Shown here piece after piece: positions 25,119-34,694 of a DNA stretch of 64,000 bases. The DNA comes from Bacteroidota bacterium (lineage in GTDB: Bacteria > Bacteroidota > Bacteroidia > Chitinophagales > LD1). The notes under the pieces are model-generated. The model was given only the letters and a program-made list of their open reading frames with translations, did no database searches and was not told the DNA's origin. Where the stretch lies: contig JAPLES010000002.1 of the NCBI GenBank assembly GCA_026391075.1, positions 62,001 through 126,000 of the forward strand. The letters are read 5' to 3'. The translations under genes were made by a program, and so were the position numbers. Position 1 is the stretch's first letter; each line of letters begins with the position of its first letter.

Positions 25119-25427
25119 TTATTTTTTTGTTCTTACTCGCTTCTTCCATGTTCTCGGATGTCGAGCTAAATGAATATTTGCAATTACGGTAATGGTATCT
25201 TCTTCTAAAACATAAAACACACCGAAAGGAAATCGTTTTGTTTTTGCTTTTCTAATGCCTTTGTATTCAACCGCATTAAGCAACGGTTTGCGAACAATCG
25301 CATTAATAGCGGCATCCATCGACAACAATAAATCTTCTCCTAACCCTGGCAGTTGTAATTCATACCAGTCATAAGCATCCTGAACATCCTGTTCTACTTC
25401 GGTTAAAAAATCTAAGAGGTAATTCAT
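25119..25427 (-). CDS. ParE/RelE-superfamily toxin
   Basis: A 102-residue toxin of the RelE/ParE superfamily (plasmid stabilisation type). The helix DVQDAYDWYELQLPGLGEDLL is followed by the beta strands KRFPFGVFYVLEEDTITVIANI and the basic end HLARHPRTWKKR, typical of the family. It acts on gyrase or ribosome-associated mRNA depending on subgroup, which cannot be told here. Its start overlaps the antitoxin stop by four bases. It is flanked downstream by a copy of the icmF 3' end. Confidence 0.87.
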   Translation of the reverse strand: MNYLLDFLTEVEQDVQDAYDWYELQLPGLGEDLLLSMDAAINAIVRKPLLNAVEYKGIRKAKTKRFPFGVFYVLEEDTITVIANIHLARHPRTWKKRVRTKK

Positions 25428-25633
25428 TTTGCTTTTTTCGCTCTTACATTTTTCTTAATTGTTTCCCAAGTGGTGCGCTTAGATGAAGTGCGATAGGTTT
25501 TCAGTCTGTCATCCAAAAGTTCCTTCTGCTGTTTAGTGAGAGCCATTTTGTCTTCGGCTATACTGTCCCATATTTCTTCTACGAGCAATACTTTTTCAGA
25601 AGTGCTCAGGTCTCTGTAGTTCTGTAAATCCAT
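25424..25633 (-). CDS. Antitoxin (putative addiction module component family)
   Basis: A 69-residue antitoxin with the family pattern LSTSEKVLLVEEIWDSIAEDK followed in two steps by LTKQQKELLDDRLKTY and a Lys/Arg-rich tail. It is first in the pair, as is usual, and overlaps the toxin start. Upstream, 88 bases separate it from the icmF stop; that gap contains an imperfect hairpin TCCCG-AATAG-CGGGA near 25699-25713. The pair probably has its own promoter there. Confidence 0.85.
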   Translation of the reverse strand: MDLQNYRDLSTSEKVLLVEEIWDSIAEDKMALTKQQKELLDDRLKTYRTSSKRTTWETIKKNVRAKKAK

Positions 25634-25721
25634 TTTGTTTTGTTTTAAACTAAAATAAAAAAGTTCCTCTACATACTCCTCCTATACTGCCCACCCTCCC
25701 GAATAGCGGGATCTCCGGTCA

Positions 25722-28700
25722 CTACATGCTTCGCCTGTATTGACCTCCCACCTCATACAGCGCATGACTAATTTGCCCGAGCGAACAAACCTTTACGGTT
25801 TCCATCAGCTCGGCAAAAAGATTTCCGTTGGTAGTAGCCACCTGCTGTAAACGCTTCAGTGCTTCTTCGCTTTCTTTTTCGTGGCGCTTTTTAAAAGCGT
25901 TGAGAGCAGCGATTTGAAATTCTTTTTCTTCAGTGGAAGAACGAATTACTTCTTTAGGAATAATTGTTGGCGAGCCGTTTTTAGAAAGGAAAGTATTGAC
26001 ACCTACAATCGGAAACTCGCCCGTATGTTTTTGGTGTTCGTAAAACATACTTTCCTCTTGAATTTTATTGCGCTGATACATGCGCTCCATTGCACCCAGC
26101 ACTCCACCGCGCTCTGTGATTCTTTTGAATTCAGTCAGCACCGCTTCTTCAACAAGCGCAGTCATTTCTTCAATCAGAAAAGAACCTTGATTCGGATTTT
26201 CGTTTTTCGCAGTTCCTAATTCGCGATTGATGATGAGTTGAATTGCCATTGCTCTGCGCACACTTTCTTCGGTAGGCGTTGTGATGGCTTCATCGTAAGC
26301 ATTCGTGTGCAACGAATTGCAGTTATCATAAATAGCATAGAGCGCCTGTAGTGTTGTGCGGATATCATTGAAATCAATTTCCTGCGCGTGCAAACTTCTG
26401 CCGCTGGTTTGAATATGATATTTCAGTTTCTGCGAGCGCTCGTTGCCTTTGTATTTCTGCTTCATGGCCTTCGCCCAAATTCTGCGCGCCACGCGTCCAA
26501 TCACCGAATACTCAGGGTCCATACCATTGCTGAAAAAGAAAGAAAGGTTAGGCGCGAAGTCGTCAATCTTCATTCCTCTACTCAAATAATATTCTACATA
26601 AGTAAAACCGTTGGCAAGCGTAAACGCGAGTTGTGTAATCGGGTTGGCACCGGCTTCGGCAATGTGGTAACCACTGATAGAAACCGAATAGAAATTCTGC
26701 ACTTTATTCTCGATGAAATACTGCTGCACATCGCCCATCATCTTCAGCGCAAACTCGGTGCTGAAGATACAGGTGTTTTGCGCCTGGTCTTCTTTCAAAA
26801 TATCTGCCTGCACCGTTCCGCGAACAGAAGAAAGCGCTTTAGCTTTTAGTTTTTCGTAAACATCTTTTGGTAAAACTTTATCACCGGACAAGCCAAGTAT
26901 TTGCAAACCGAGTCCATTGTTTCCTTTCGGAAGTTCTCCATTGTATGAAGGTAAGTCTTGTGTCTTGTGTCTTGTGTCTTGAATCTTGTTTTCTGCAATA
27001 TATTTCTCACACTCCTGGTCAATCGCAGCATTCATAAAGAAAGCGAGAATCATCGGAGCCGGTCCGTTGATGGTCATGCTCACCGAAGTTTTCGGACTGC
27101 ATAAATCGAAACCGCTGTAAAGTTTTTTTGCGTCATCAACAGTTGCAATGCTTACTCCTGAATTTCCAACCTTGCCGTAAATATCGGGGCGGTGGTCAGG
27201 GTCTTCGCCATAAAGTGTCACCGAATCAAAAGCAGTTGATAAACGAATAGCGGGTTGGTCTAGCGACACATAATGGAAACGTTTGTTGGTGCGCTCCGGT
27301 CCGCCTTCACCGGCAAACATACGCGTAGGGTCTTCGCCTTCGCGCTTGAGCGGAAACACACCGGCTGTGTAAGGAAACTCACCCGGCACATTTTCCTGCA
27401 ACTGCCACTTCAGAATATCGCCCCAGTCTTTATAGCGTGGCAAATACACTTTGCGGATAGTTGTTCCGCTGAGCGATTTAGATGTGAAGGGCAAATCCAA
27501 AACTTTATCGCGCACTTGAAATGCAAATGTATCGCCTGAATATTTTTTTTGTTTCTCATTCCACTCATCCAACAACTTTTTGCATTCGGGGTGAAGTAGT
27601 TTTTCGAAGTGAGTGATTAGAAGTTCCACTTCTTTAAGAAGTGGAACTTCTTTTGCCACTTCTTTCACTCCATTCAGCTGATACAACTTAGTAGCAATTG
27701 CACACTGCTCATTCACCCATTCATCGTAACGCTCGTTGTTCTCGGCAATCTCTGCCAGATAACGAACACGAGCCGGAGGAATGATTTGTGATTTAGTAAC
27801 GGTGTTCTTTGCTGAAGTATGTTTTACTTTAAAATCAACTTTGGTTTTCTCTGTCATCTTGTGCATCAGCAATTCGAACAAGTGATTCACACCCGCATCG
27901 TTAAACTGAGATGCTATCGTTCCCACTACAGGAACATCTTCGTCCTTCGTCATAAATATTTGATGACTGCGCTTGTATTGTTTGCGCACATCTGCTAATG
28001 CATCCAGCGCACCTGCCTTATCAAATTTGTTGATGGCAATAGCATCGGCATAGTCAAGCATGTTTATTTTTTCGAGCTGCGTTGGCGCTCCGTATTCAGG
28101 AGTCATTACCAATAGCGAAACATTGCAGTAGTCGAGAATCGAAGCATCGCTTTGTCCGGTGCCCGCGCTTTCCAGAATAATAAAATCGAACTGGGCGGCT
28201 TTGCAAACATCAATTGCTTCTTGCACATGCACGCTGAGTGCCTTATCGCTTTCACGTGTAGCCAACGAGCGCATATAAGCGCGTGGATTCGAAATAGAAT
28301 TCATTCTTATTCTATCGCCCAATAAAGCACCACCGGTTTTCTTTTTACTCGGGTCAACAGAAATTACAGCAATAGTTTTATCGGTATAGCTCTTCAAAAA
28401 CCTGCGGACGATTTCATCCGTCACTGAAGATTTTCCTGCGCCACCAGTGCCGGTAATACCGAGAACGGGAATGTTGGATGTCGGGTGTCCGATGTCCGAT
28501 GATGCTTTCCCGTTTTCTGCAAGTGTGATGTATTGACCAATCCGTTTCCAGTCGCTTGTATTTACTTCCGACTTCGGACTTCCGACTTCGGACTTCGTTA
28601 CTGTTTCATAATCGCAATGCTTTACCACATCTTCAATCATACCTTCCAGCCCCATTGTTCTGCCATCATCGGGCGAATAAATTTTTACGATTCCGTATTT

Positions 28701-29030
28701 GTGCAACTCTTCAATTTCTTGCGGATGAATTGTTCCTCCGCCACCGCCAAATATTTTGATGTGGCTGCAACCGCGCTCTTTCAGCAAATCATACATGTAT
28801 TTGAAAAATTCAACGTGCCCGCCCTGATAACTCGTAATGGCAATACCCTGTGCATCTTCCTGAATAGCACACTCCACAATTTCCTGCGCGCTGCGATTGT
28901 GCCCGAGGTGAATTACCTCTGCACCTTTTGCTTGCATAATTCTGCGCATAATATTAATGGCGGCATCGTGGCCATCGAAAAGTGAAGCGGCCGTTACAAT
29001 TCGGACTTTGTGTTTCAGTTGTAAACTCAT
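25722..29030 (-). CDS. icmF: Fused isobutyryl-CoA mutase IcmF (B12 + G-protein chaperone + mutase)
   Basis: IcmF isomerises isobutyryl-CoA and n-butyryl-CoA (some members also others) using adenosylcobalamin, with its own GTPase chaperone fused in. The 1,102 residues show a B12-binding domain (about 8-140; [11 protein letters not shown] holds the cobalt-binding histidine), a MeaI-type GTPase (about 185-410; [13 protein letters not shown]-loop, [18 protein letters not shown]) and the mutase barrel (about 500-1,090; [36 protein letters not shown]). Three heptamer arrays are translated in frame: two in the B12-GTPase linker ([20 protein letters not shown]) and one in the mutase region ([11 protein letters not shown]). 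A 33-bp palindrome encodes part of the GTPase-mutase linker. The C-terminal codons are duplicated at 25043-25111. Confidence 0.9.
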   Translation of the reverse strand: MSLQLKHKVRIVTAASLFDGHDAAINIMRRIMQAKGAEVIHLGHNRSAQEIVECAIQEDAQGIAITSYQGGHVEFFKYMYDLLKERGCSHIKIFGGGGGTIHPQEIEELHKYGIVKIYSPDDGRTMGLEGMIEDVVKHCDYETVTKSEVGSPKSEVNTSDWKRIGQYITLAENGKASSDIGHPTSNIPVLGITGTGGAGKSSVTDEIVRRFLKSYTDKTIAVISVDPSKKKTGGALLGDRIRMNSISNPRAYMRSLATRESDKALSVHVQEAIDVCKAAQFDFIILESAGTGQSDASILDYCNVSLLVMTPEYGAPTQLEKINMLDYADAIAINKFDKAGALDALADVRKQYKRSHQIFMTKDEDVPVVGTIASQFNDAGVNHLFELLMHKMTEKTKVDFKVKHTSAKNTVTKSQIIPPARVRYLAEIAENNERYDEWVNEQCAIATKLYQLNGVKEVAKEVPLLKEVELLITHFEKLLHPECKKLLDEWNEKQKKYSGDTFAFQVRDKVLDLPFTSKSLSGTTIRKVYLPRYKDWGDILKWQLQENVPGEFPYTAGVFPLKREGEDPTRMFAGEGGPERTNKRFHYVSLDQPAIRLSTAFDSVTLYGEDPDHRPDIYGKVGNSGVSIATVDDAKKLYSGFDLCSPKTSVSMTINGPAPMILAFFMNAAIDQECEKYIAENKIQDTRHKTQDLPSYNGELPKGNNGLGLQILGLSGDKVLPKDVYEKLKAKALSSVRGTVQADILKEDQAQNTCIFSTEFALKMMGDVQQYFIENKVQNFYSVSISGYHIAEAGANPITQLAFTLANGFTYVEYYLSRGMKIDDFAPNLSFFFSNGMDPEYSVIGRVARRIWAKAMKQKYKGNERSQKLKYHIQTSGRSLHAQEIDFNDIRTTLQALYAIYDNCNSLHTNAYDEAITTPTEESVRRAMAIQLIINRELGTAKNENPNQGSFLIEEMTALVEEAVLTEFKRITERGGVLGAMERMYQRNKIQEESMFYEHQKHTGEFPIVGVNTFLSKNGSPTIIPKEVIRSSTEEKEFQIAALNAFKKRHEKESEEALKRLQQVATTNGNLFAELMETVKVCSLGQISHALYEVGGQYRRSM
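26955..26989. repeat. Heptamer array, 5 units, in icmF mutase region
   Basis: Units GTCTTGT, GTCTTGT, GTCTTGT, GTCTTGA, ATCTTGT. On the coding strand they give [11 protein letters not shown] between two conserved mutase blocks ([13 protein letters not shown] upstream and [10 protein letters not shown] downstream), likely a surface loop. Confidence 0.88.
27619..27651. repeat. Perfect 33-bp palindrome inside icmF
   Basis: Arms of 16 bases (27619-27634 and 27636-27651, core AGTTCCACTTCTT) around a single T. A partial third copy of the arm (CCACTTCTTT) follows at 27657. It encodes [12 protein letters not shown] in the helical linker between the GTPase and mutase domains. Confidence 0.8.
28471..28498. 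repeat. Heptamer array, 4 units, in icmF interdomain linker
   Basis: Units ATGTTGG, ATGTCGG, GTGTCCG, ATGTCCG. On the coding strand they give [10 protein letters not shown] just before the P-loop domain. Confidence 0.8.
28564..28598. repeat. Heptamer array, 5 units, in icmF interdomain linker
   Basis: Units ACTTCCG, ACTTCGG, ACTTCCG, ACTTCGG, ACTTCGT. They encode [12 protein letters not shown] after the B12-binding domain. The unit family matches the mutL array at 39749. Confidence 0.88.
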
Positions 29031-29152
29031 AATGGGTGGCTAAATTAAGATATTGCTATCCACTAAAAAGAGAGTTTGCCTTTACGCAAAACGCAACGCC
29101 ATTTCTTTTAATCGGCTTTTCAAACTAATTGTAAATTCGTTTAGCAATTATC

Positions 29153-29614
29153 ATGGCAGAAAAAAAAATAATCAACGATTTAGATGTCAATTACCGTCTC
29201 ATCGGTATTGCGGCTTCGCTTAAAGAATATAAGCTCTGCTATCATCTCAATCAGTTTTTAACTGCCGATTTCAAAAAACTCAACGACCTTGCTTTTCCAT
29301 CTACCGAGCGCACACGCACTATTCAGTTTGCTGTTTTTAAATCGGGCGATGAAGAAGACCGCAATCAGTTTTTTGTTTTTGTAAATAAAAATTTAGGTGA
29401 AGCGCTTTTGACCGAAGCAGGAAATTTCGATTACCTGATACAGATAAAAGGAGAATGCGGTGATGAAGAGGTGGCGGGAATAGTGAGCGGAATAAAATTG
29501 TTTCCTGATGTAATTGCCTGCACCGAAATTTCGCTGAGAAAAATTAAAAACAAGGAGCGGCTTATTTACTTCGAAGAAAAGGCTTCAACAAAGTCCGTCA
29601 AAAAATTCAAATGA
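29153..29614 (+). CDS. IPExxxVDY-like conserved hypothetical protein
   Basis: A 153-residue cytoplasmic protein. Its length, acidic helix-strand pattern and position directly ahead of pyruvate kinase match the IPExxxVDY family of Bacteroidota, whose function is unknown. Visible blocks are DLDVNYRLIGIAASLKEYKLC, FPSTERTRTIQFAVFKS and FDYLIQIKGE. The literal name motif is weak here (LFPDVIACTEI). Its stop overlaps the pyk start by four bases (ATGA), so it is co-translated with pyk. Confidence 0.65.
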   Translation: MAEKKIINDLDVNYRLIGIAASLKEYKLCYHLNQFLTADFKKLNDLAFPSTERTRTIQFAVFKSGDEEDRNQFFVFVNKNLGEALLTEAGNFDYLIQIKGECGDEEVAGIVSGIKLFPDVIACTEISLRKIKNKERLIYFEEKASTKSVKKFK

Positions 29615-31041
29615 AAGTCAGAATAAACAAAACAAAAATAATTGCCACTTACGGTCCCGCCTGCAGCGACATTAAGGTGATGGAAGACATGGTGCAAAGT
29701 GGTGTGGATGTTTTTCGTTTCAATATGAGCCATGGCGACCACAAGCAACATATTGACGGCTATCAAAAAGTTCGGCAGATAAATAAAGAGCACAATCTCA
29801 ACATCGCCATCCTTGCCGATTTGCAGGGACCTAAAATTCGTTTGGGCGAAGTGCGCGATAATATGGAAGTGCTTGAGACGGATCGGGAAGTTGAAATCAC
29901 GAACAAAGAATGTGTGAGCACTTTCAAAAAACTTTACGTCAGTTATAAATCTTTGCCTAAGGAAGTTCAGATAGGAGATGCAATTTTAATTGACGATGGA
30001 AAAATCGAATTGAAGGTTCTCTCCACTAATCGCAGAAATAAAATTGTGGCGAAGGTGATTAACGGGGGGAAAATCAGCAGCAACAAAGGCGTGAATTTGC
30101 CCGATACAAAAACTACGGTTCCCGCACTTACCGAAAAAGATAAAAAGGATTTGAAGTTTGCAATTGCCAATGGAGCAAACTGGATTGCGCTTTCGTTTGT
30201 ACGCTCACCGCAAGATGTGCTTGAGTTGAAAGAAATCATCGGCAAAAAAAATTCGTACATGAAGGTGATGGCAAAAATTGAAAAGCCCGAAGCACTAACC
30301 TGCATTGACGAAATCATAAAGGTAAGTGATGGCATTATGATTGCCCGTGGCGATTTAGCGGTGGAAGTACCACAGGAACGCATGCCGATTATTCAAAAAG
30401 GAATTATTGCTAAGTGTATTCGTTTTGCAAAACCAGTTGTAGTGGCTACACAAATGATGGAGAGCATGATTGAAAATCCGAATCCTACGCGCGCAGAAAT
30501 TACCGATGTGGCGAACGCTGTAATTGATGGTGCCGATGCCGTGATGCTGAGCGGAGAAACTTCCACAGGCAAACATCCCATGAAGGTGATTGAAATAATG
30601 GAAAAGATTTTGACGACTACAGAAAACGTAAGCACCATTTATAACAAAGAGCAGAAAGCAGATATTGATTCGTCTACTTACATCAGCGATGCGATTTGTT
30701 ACAACGCTGCGCGCATCAGCAGCGAGCTTGGCGCACGTGCTATTATCGGAATGACCTTTAGCGGTTACACAGGTTTTGTGCTTTCGAGTTACCGCCCTAA
30801 AGCAGACATTTACATTTTCACCGAAAATCATTCGCTCTTAAACGCGTTGAGTATTTGCTGGGGTGTGCGCGCGTTTCATTACAATAAATTTGTAGGCACC
30901 GATACTTCAATTCGTGATGTTATTCGCATTCTCAAAGAAAACAATCTGCTTAAAGCAGGTGACCTTGCGGTGAATATCGGCAGTATGCCGCTGTCAAATA
31001 AAGGTCGCGCGAATATGGTGAAGGTGACGAAGGTGGAGTAA
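29611..31041 (+). CDS. pyk: Pyruvate kinase
   Basis: Pyruvate kinase transfers phosphate from phosphoenolpyruvate to ADP in the last step of glycolysis. At 476 residues it is standard. Blocks in order: KTKIIATYGPACSD (substrate loop), FRFNMSHGD, ILADLQGPKIRLGE, WIALSFVRSPQDV, MAKIEKPEAL (catalytic lysine), DGIMIARGDLAVEVPQER (metal site), KPVVVATQMMESM and ADAVMLSGETSTGKHP. The C-terminal allosteric domain is present. It is coupled to the upstream IPExxxVDY-like gene. Confidence 0.96.
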   Translation: MKVRINKTKIIATYGPACSDIKVMEDMVQSGVDVFRFNMSHGDHKQHIDGYQKVRQINKEHNLNIAILADLQGPKIRLGEVRDNMEVLETDREVEITNKECVSTFKKLYVSYKSLPKEVQIGDAILIDDGKIELKVLSTNRRNKIVAKVINGGKISSNKGVNLPDTKTTVPALTEKDKKDLKFAIANGANWIALSFVRSPQDVLELKEIIGKKNSYMKVMAKIEKPEALTCIDEIIKVSDGIMIARGDLAVEVPQERMPIIQKGIIAKCIRFAKPVVVATQMMESMIENPNPTRAEITDVANAVIDGADAVMLSGETSTGKHPMKVIEIMEKILTTTENVSTIYNKEQKADIDSSTYISDAICYNAARISSELGARAIIGMTFSGYTGFVLSSYRPKADIYIFTENHSLLNALSICWGVRAFHYNKFVGTDTSIRDVIRILKENNLLKAGDLAVNIGSMPLSNKGRANMVKVTKVE

Positions 31042-31077
31042 AACTACTGCGCTTCTCTCCCCGCATCATGTTGGAAA

Positions 31078-31185
31078 ATGGAAGGCTGTTGCAACGAAGC
31101 GTGTATGAAAGCACCGGCTAAGCGCGAATATAACGGCACCGGTTACTATCAAAGAGAAACAGTAACTGCTTCTTCAAAAGAGTAA
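31078..31185 (+). CDS. Small Cys-containing hypothetical protein (35 aa)
   Basis: ATG 31078 begins MEGCCNEACMKAPAKREYN, followed by a Tyr/Thr/Ser-rich tail. The CCxxxC arrangement might bind a metal. It ends two bases before the convergent T9SS gene. It is short, so chance is a real alternative; the three early cysteines and its place 36 bases after pyk are the only support. Confidence 0.3.
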   Translation: MEGCCNEACMKAPAKREYNGTGYYQRETVTASSKE

Positions 31186-31197
31186 GCTTATTCTTTT
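31176..31197. terminator. Weak bidirectional hairpin at convergent gene ends
   Basis: AAAAGAGT pairs with ATTCTTTT (one G-T pair) around the loop AAGCTT. Both convergent stop codons lie in the hairpin. It is A/T-rich, so its strength is doubtful. Confidence 0.3.
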
Positions 31198-32135
31198 ACA
31201 AACTTTCTTGTAATGCTTTTATCAGAACTGATATTGACAAAATAAAGTCCGTTTGATAAGTTCGATATATCTATGCTCTCTGCTTTGCTGTTTATTTCGA
31301 TATGCAGTTGTTTTCTTCCCTCCAACGAAAATATTTCCACAACACAATTATCTAAAGGGGATTCGATAAATAACTTTTCGTTGGTTGGATTAGGATACAA
31401 TTTTACTTCCGGCTCTTTGTTTTCAATCGGTTTTATGGCGTTGTAAATAAAATTTCCGGTATCACCGCTAATAGCAAAACTTTTAAAAATTAGTTGTCCA
31501 AAAGAGGTGCGTACTTCCACCCATCCATATAAAGTGTCGGCAGGTAAAATTTTGCGAAACACTACATACAAATCTGTATCGCCCTGTTCAATCCAACCGG
31601 AGTATGGTCCGGTGCAATTGTATGTCCACCACGAAATGTTTAGGTATTTTTTAAAAGAACTATCCACCCATGCATACTGGTTGGTAAAGTAAGTAGTATC
31701 CAAATGCCCCCACGGAGAAACTGTATCAATTACAAAGGTTGTGGTATAGTCACGCTTAGTATTATCGGTTGTAAAAACAGAATCGCCCAACATATACGGA
31801 GGCAATTCAGTAAGCGAGTTGTTAAATGTATCCACCAGAATCTGCATGGTGCTTAAAAACTCCAACTGGGCTTGATACATTCTGCCACTGCTACATTCTC
31901 CATCGATATAAGTAAATAGAAAATCATCGGCAGCAGCGCTATCAATGTGCAATGGATATTCGCCATAGCAGTGATAGGTATAATACTGCGTGCAATACAA
32001 ATACTTGTCAGGAACAATATCTGTAACGCGCATATTCTGGTGGCTGCCGGTTATCATTATCGGTTGCTGGGCGCTAATACAAATAAGCGCATGAATAAAC
32101 AGCAATGAGAAAGTAAATCGCATTTTTCCTTTCAT
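31188..32135 (-). CDS. T9SS type A sorting domain protein, unknown function
   Basis: A 315-residue secreted protein. The signal peptide (FTFSLLFIHALICISAQQ) is followed by a 205-residue domain I do not recognise, rich in Tyr, Asp and Thr with several cysteines. A type IX C-terminal sorting domain (about 240-315) has the usual blocks: VKLYPNPTNEKLFIE, VVEIFSLEGRKQL, IDISNLSNGLYFVNI and a final KFVKE. It should cross the outer membrane through the SprA-type T9SS and be released or attached to the surface. It is separated by 39 bases from the M28 gene upstream. Confidence 0.8.
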   Translation of the reverse strand: MKGKMRFTFSLLFIHALICISAQQPIMITGSHQNMRVTDIVPDKYLYCTQYYTYHCYGEYPLHIDSAAADDFLFTYIDGECSSGRMYQAQLEFLSTMQILVDTFNNSLTELPPYMLGDSVFTTDNTKRDYTTTFVIDTVSPWGHLDTTYFTNQYAWVDSSFKKYLNISWWTYNCTGPYSGWIEQGDTDLYVVFRKILPADTLYGWVEVRTSFGQLIFKSFAISGDTGNFIYNAIKPIENKEPEVKLYPNPTNEKLFIESPLDNCVVEIFSLEGRKQLHIEINSKAESIDISNLSNGLYFVNISSDKSITRKFVKE

Positions 32136-32174
32136 GTAAATTGAAAAGTAGCTGAACGTTGGAAGATACCAAAA

Positions 32175-33197
32175 TTACTGCGTTGCGTGTTCTGCCTCAT
32201 ACTGATAAATAGTATAAAGCAAAGTTTTGCCCACAGCATTCAAAGTGGTTTTATCAATCACACTCATATCATCGGCATGTGTGTGCCAGTAACTTCCAAA
32301 AGTTCCTGATGGAGAAGCAAGGTCAATATGAATAATATCGATGGTTGGAATTTTTGCGCCTTGATTAATGTAAACGTGGTCATCGGTAATAGAACCAACT
32401 GTTTGGTTGCTGAAAAAATTTCCGAAGCCAAGTGTGCTCGCGTTTGACCAAACTTTATCCTGCACCCAACCGGCATTGAAGAAAGAAATTCCTTCGCGAG
32501 AAAATACTGCGTCTTTTGCCGCAGCCATGTCTAACAAAATTCCAAAGTCAGCTTTGTATCCTGCTACATGCGGATTTGCACTCCAGTGTTGTGCACCTAA
32601 ACACCAAGAGCCTTCGCTGTCGTAATCCCCAGGTTTTACAATTCCGTCAAGCGAAGAAGAATAGCCACGGTCTTCTGCATCATTAAAAAATAAATCAACG
32701 CCAATATTTTTTAGGGGAGATGATTTGATGGCTCTTGCAATTTCAATCAGTGTTGCTACACCACTTGCTCCGTCACAAGCAGAAAGAATTGGTTTGTCTT
32801 TCTCTTTTGTATCCTGGTCTGCCCACGGTCGACTATCCCAATGTGAAGTGAGCAAAATTCTGTTTGTTGCTTTGGGATTTATTGAACCGATAATGTTCGT
32901 GCATTTTAGGTTTACTCCGTCAAAACCTTTCACATCAAATTTTTGCACGTAAACGGTATCGGTAAACTTTTTTATTTCATCAATCAAATATTTCGCGCAG
33001 GCTTCGTGTCCTTTCGAATTCATTTCACGCGTGCCGAAATTTATTTGCGCTTGTGTGTAGTTGTAAACTGAGTCGCTGTTGAACGCAGGAGCGTTTACAA
33101 CAATTTCCTTTACGGGTTCAACAACAGTTTGCGCTGACTGATTGCATTTATCGCAAGAAGAAAGAAAGAGTAGAATTATTGGAAAGAGTTTTTTCAT
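32175..33197 (-). CDS. M28-family lipoprotein, glutaminyl cyclase-like
   Basis: A 340-residue lipoprotein: the signal ILLFLSSC gives a lipobox cysteine at residue 15. The M28 zinc-peptidase fold covers about 50-335. Metal-site candidates are SHWDSRPWAD (about residue 118), ACDGASGVATL (about 140), FFNDAEDRG and the late YWHTHADDM. The HWDSRPWAD/ACDGASG style is closer to bacterial glutaminyl-peptide cyclotransferases than to aminopeptidases, so N-terminal pyroglutamate formation is a reasonable alternative to peptidase activity. It lies six bases from cysS on the same strand. Confidence 0.8.
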   Translation of the reverse strand: MKKLFPIILLFLSSCDKCNQSAQTVVEPVKEIVVNAPAFNSDSVYNYTQAQINFGTREMNSKGHEACAKYLIDEIKKFTDTVYVQKFDVKGFDGVNLKCTNIIGSINPKATNRILLTSHWDSRPWADQDTKEKDKPILSACDGASGVATLIEIARAIKSSPLKNIGVDLFFNDAEDRGYSSSLDGIVKPGDYDSEGSWCLGAQHWSANPHVAGYKADFGILLDMAAAKDAVFSREGISFFNAGWVQDKVWSNASTLGFGNFFSNQTVGSITDDHVYINQGAKIPTIDIIHIDLASPSGTFGSYWHTHADDMSVIDKTTLNAVGKTLLYTIYQYEAEHATQ

Positions 33198-33202
33198 TGC
33201 AA

Positions 33203-34666
33203 TTAATTTGAACTCCAGCTAACACCGTCCTTCCCGTCTTTTACTTGTATTCCTACTTTCAAAAGTTCATCGCGTATTTTATCCGATGCCGCAAAATCCT
33301 TTTTCGCACGAACATCTTTCCGTAATTCAAGAATCAGGTTCATCAGTCCTTCCACTTTATCTGAACCGCTTTCATTCTCTTCTTTCAAGCCTAAAACATC
33401 CAACACAATTTCATTGAAAAGTTTTTGAAGTTGTTCTTTGTCGGATGATGTGATAGAGTCGTTTCCGTCATTGATAGAATTAATTACGCGCACTGCTTCA
33501 AACAAATTTGCAATAGCAATTGAAGTATTGAAGTCATCATTCATTGCATCGTAAATTGCGGCCTTGATGTTTTCTAAATTGAAAGAAGATTTTTCAGCAG
33601 TTTTTAAATTCGGAATCAGTTTCAACGCATTCATCAATCTTTGATATCCTTTTTCTGCCGCTTGCAACGCACCATTCGACAAATCAAGTGTGCTGGTGTA
33701 ATGTGCTTGTAACATAAAGAAGCGAACCGTCATTGGCGAATAACCCTTCTCTAATAAAGGATGATTCCCTTCGAAAAGTTCATTTGGCAAAACAGAATTG
33801 CCAAGACTCTTGCTCATCTTCTGTCCGTTCATGTTTAACATGTTCGTGTGCATCCAAATATTTGCCGGAGATTTTTTGCAGCACGCAAGGTTTTGTGCAA
33901 TCTCATTGGTGTGATGCGTGGGAATCAAATCCATTCCGCCTCCGTGAATATCAAATTGCTCACCCAAATATTTTGAACTCATCGCGCTGCACTCAATATG
34001 CCAGCCGGGAAAACCTTCACCCCACGGACTCGGCCACCGCATAATGTGTTCGGGCTTTGCTTTTTTCCAAAGAGCAAAATCCAGGCGTCCGCGCTTTTCG
34101 GTTTGCCCTTCCAGGTTATCGCGGGTGCCTTCAAGCAGTTCATCTAATTTTCTTCCGCTTAGTTGTGTGTAAGCATTTGTCTTCGCAAATTTTTCTACAT
34201 CAAACCAAATCGTTCCATCCACTTCATACGCAAGACCATTCTCCATAATCTTCTTCGTCATCTCAATCTGTTCGATGATGTGTCCGCTTGCAGTTGGCTC
34301 AATACTTGGCGGAAGAATATTCAACTTGTCGAGCACCTTGTGAAAATCTATTGCATACAACTGCACAATTTCCATCGGCTCTAATTTTTCGAGGCGCGCG
34401 CGCTTTGCAATTTTATCTTCTCCTTCATCGCCATCACTTTCCAAATGCCCTACATCGGTAATGTTGCGCACGTAACGAACTTTATAACCAAGATGTGTGA
34501 GATAACGCACCACCACATCAAACGAAGTATAAGTGCGGCAATTTCCGAGGTGCGCATAACTGTATAGCGTAGGACCGCATACATACAAGCCCACGTGAGG
34601 CGCATTGAGCGGTTTGAAAATTTCTTTTTCGCGCGTGAGCGTGTTGTAAATTTTTAGTTCAGACAT
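33203..34666 (-). CDS. cysS: Cysteine-tRNA ligase
   Basis: CysS charges tRNA(Cys) with cysteine. At 487 residues it is full length. The zinc and HIGH-region blocks are [19 protein letters not shown], followed by RNITDVGH; the zinc-binding [10 protein letters not shown] and HHTNEIAQ appear in the middle, and KMSKSLGN is the ATP-loop motif. The C-terminal helical domain ends with [24 protein letters not shown]. It is in a minus-strand run with the M28 gene downstream and the EEP-fold gene 28 bases upstream. Confidence 0.96.
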   Translation of the reverse strand: MSELKIYNTLTREKEIFKPLNAPHVGLYVCGPTLYSYAHLGNCRTYTSFDVVVRYLTHLGYKVRYVRNITDVGHLESDGDEGEDKIAKRARLEKLEPMEIVQLYAIDFHKVLDKLNILPPSIEPTASGHIIEQIEMTKKIMENGLAYEVDGTIWFDVEKFAKTNAYTQLSGRKLDELLEGTRDNLEGQTEKRGRLDFALWKKAKPEHIMRWPSPWGEGFPGWHIECSAMSSKYLGEQFDIHGGGMDLIPTHHTNEIAQNLACCKKSPANIWMHTNMLNMNGQKMSKSLGNSVLPNELFEGNHPLLEKGYSPMTVRFFMLQAHYTSTLDLSNGALQAAEKGYQRLMNALKLIPNLKTAEKSSFNLENIKAAIYDAMNDDFNTSIAIANLFEAVRVINSINDGNDSITSSDKEQLQKLFNEIVLDVLGLKEENESGSDKVEGLMNLILELRKDVRAKKDFAASDKIRDELLKVGIQVKDGKDGVSWSSN

Positions 34667-34694
34667 GGGCGCAATATAATGCGTTGAAGATTTT

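Larger units (their letters stand above)
25043..25791. other. Toxin-antitoxin cassette bounded by direct repeats of icmF 3' end
   Basis: The two 69-bp repeats (25043-25111 and 25723-25791) are in direct orientation and bound the toxin-antitoxin genes. No integrase or transposase is present. The layout resembles elements that insert at a gene's 3' end and recreate that end, or recombination with homologous DNA from a relative. Confidence 0.55.

Noticed and set aside
25699-25713. Intrinsic terminator after icmF
   Set aside because: The stem is only five pairs and no T run follows on the minus strand.
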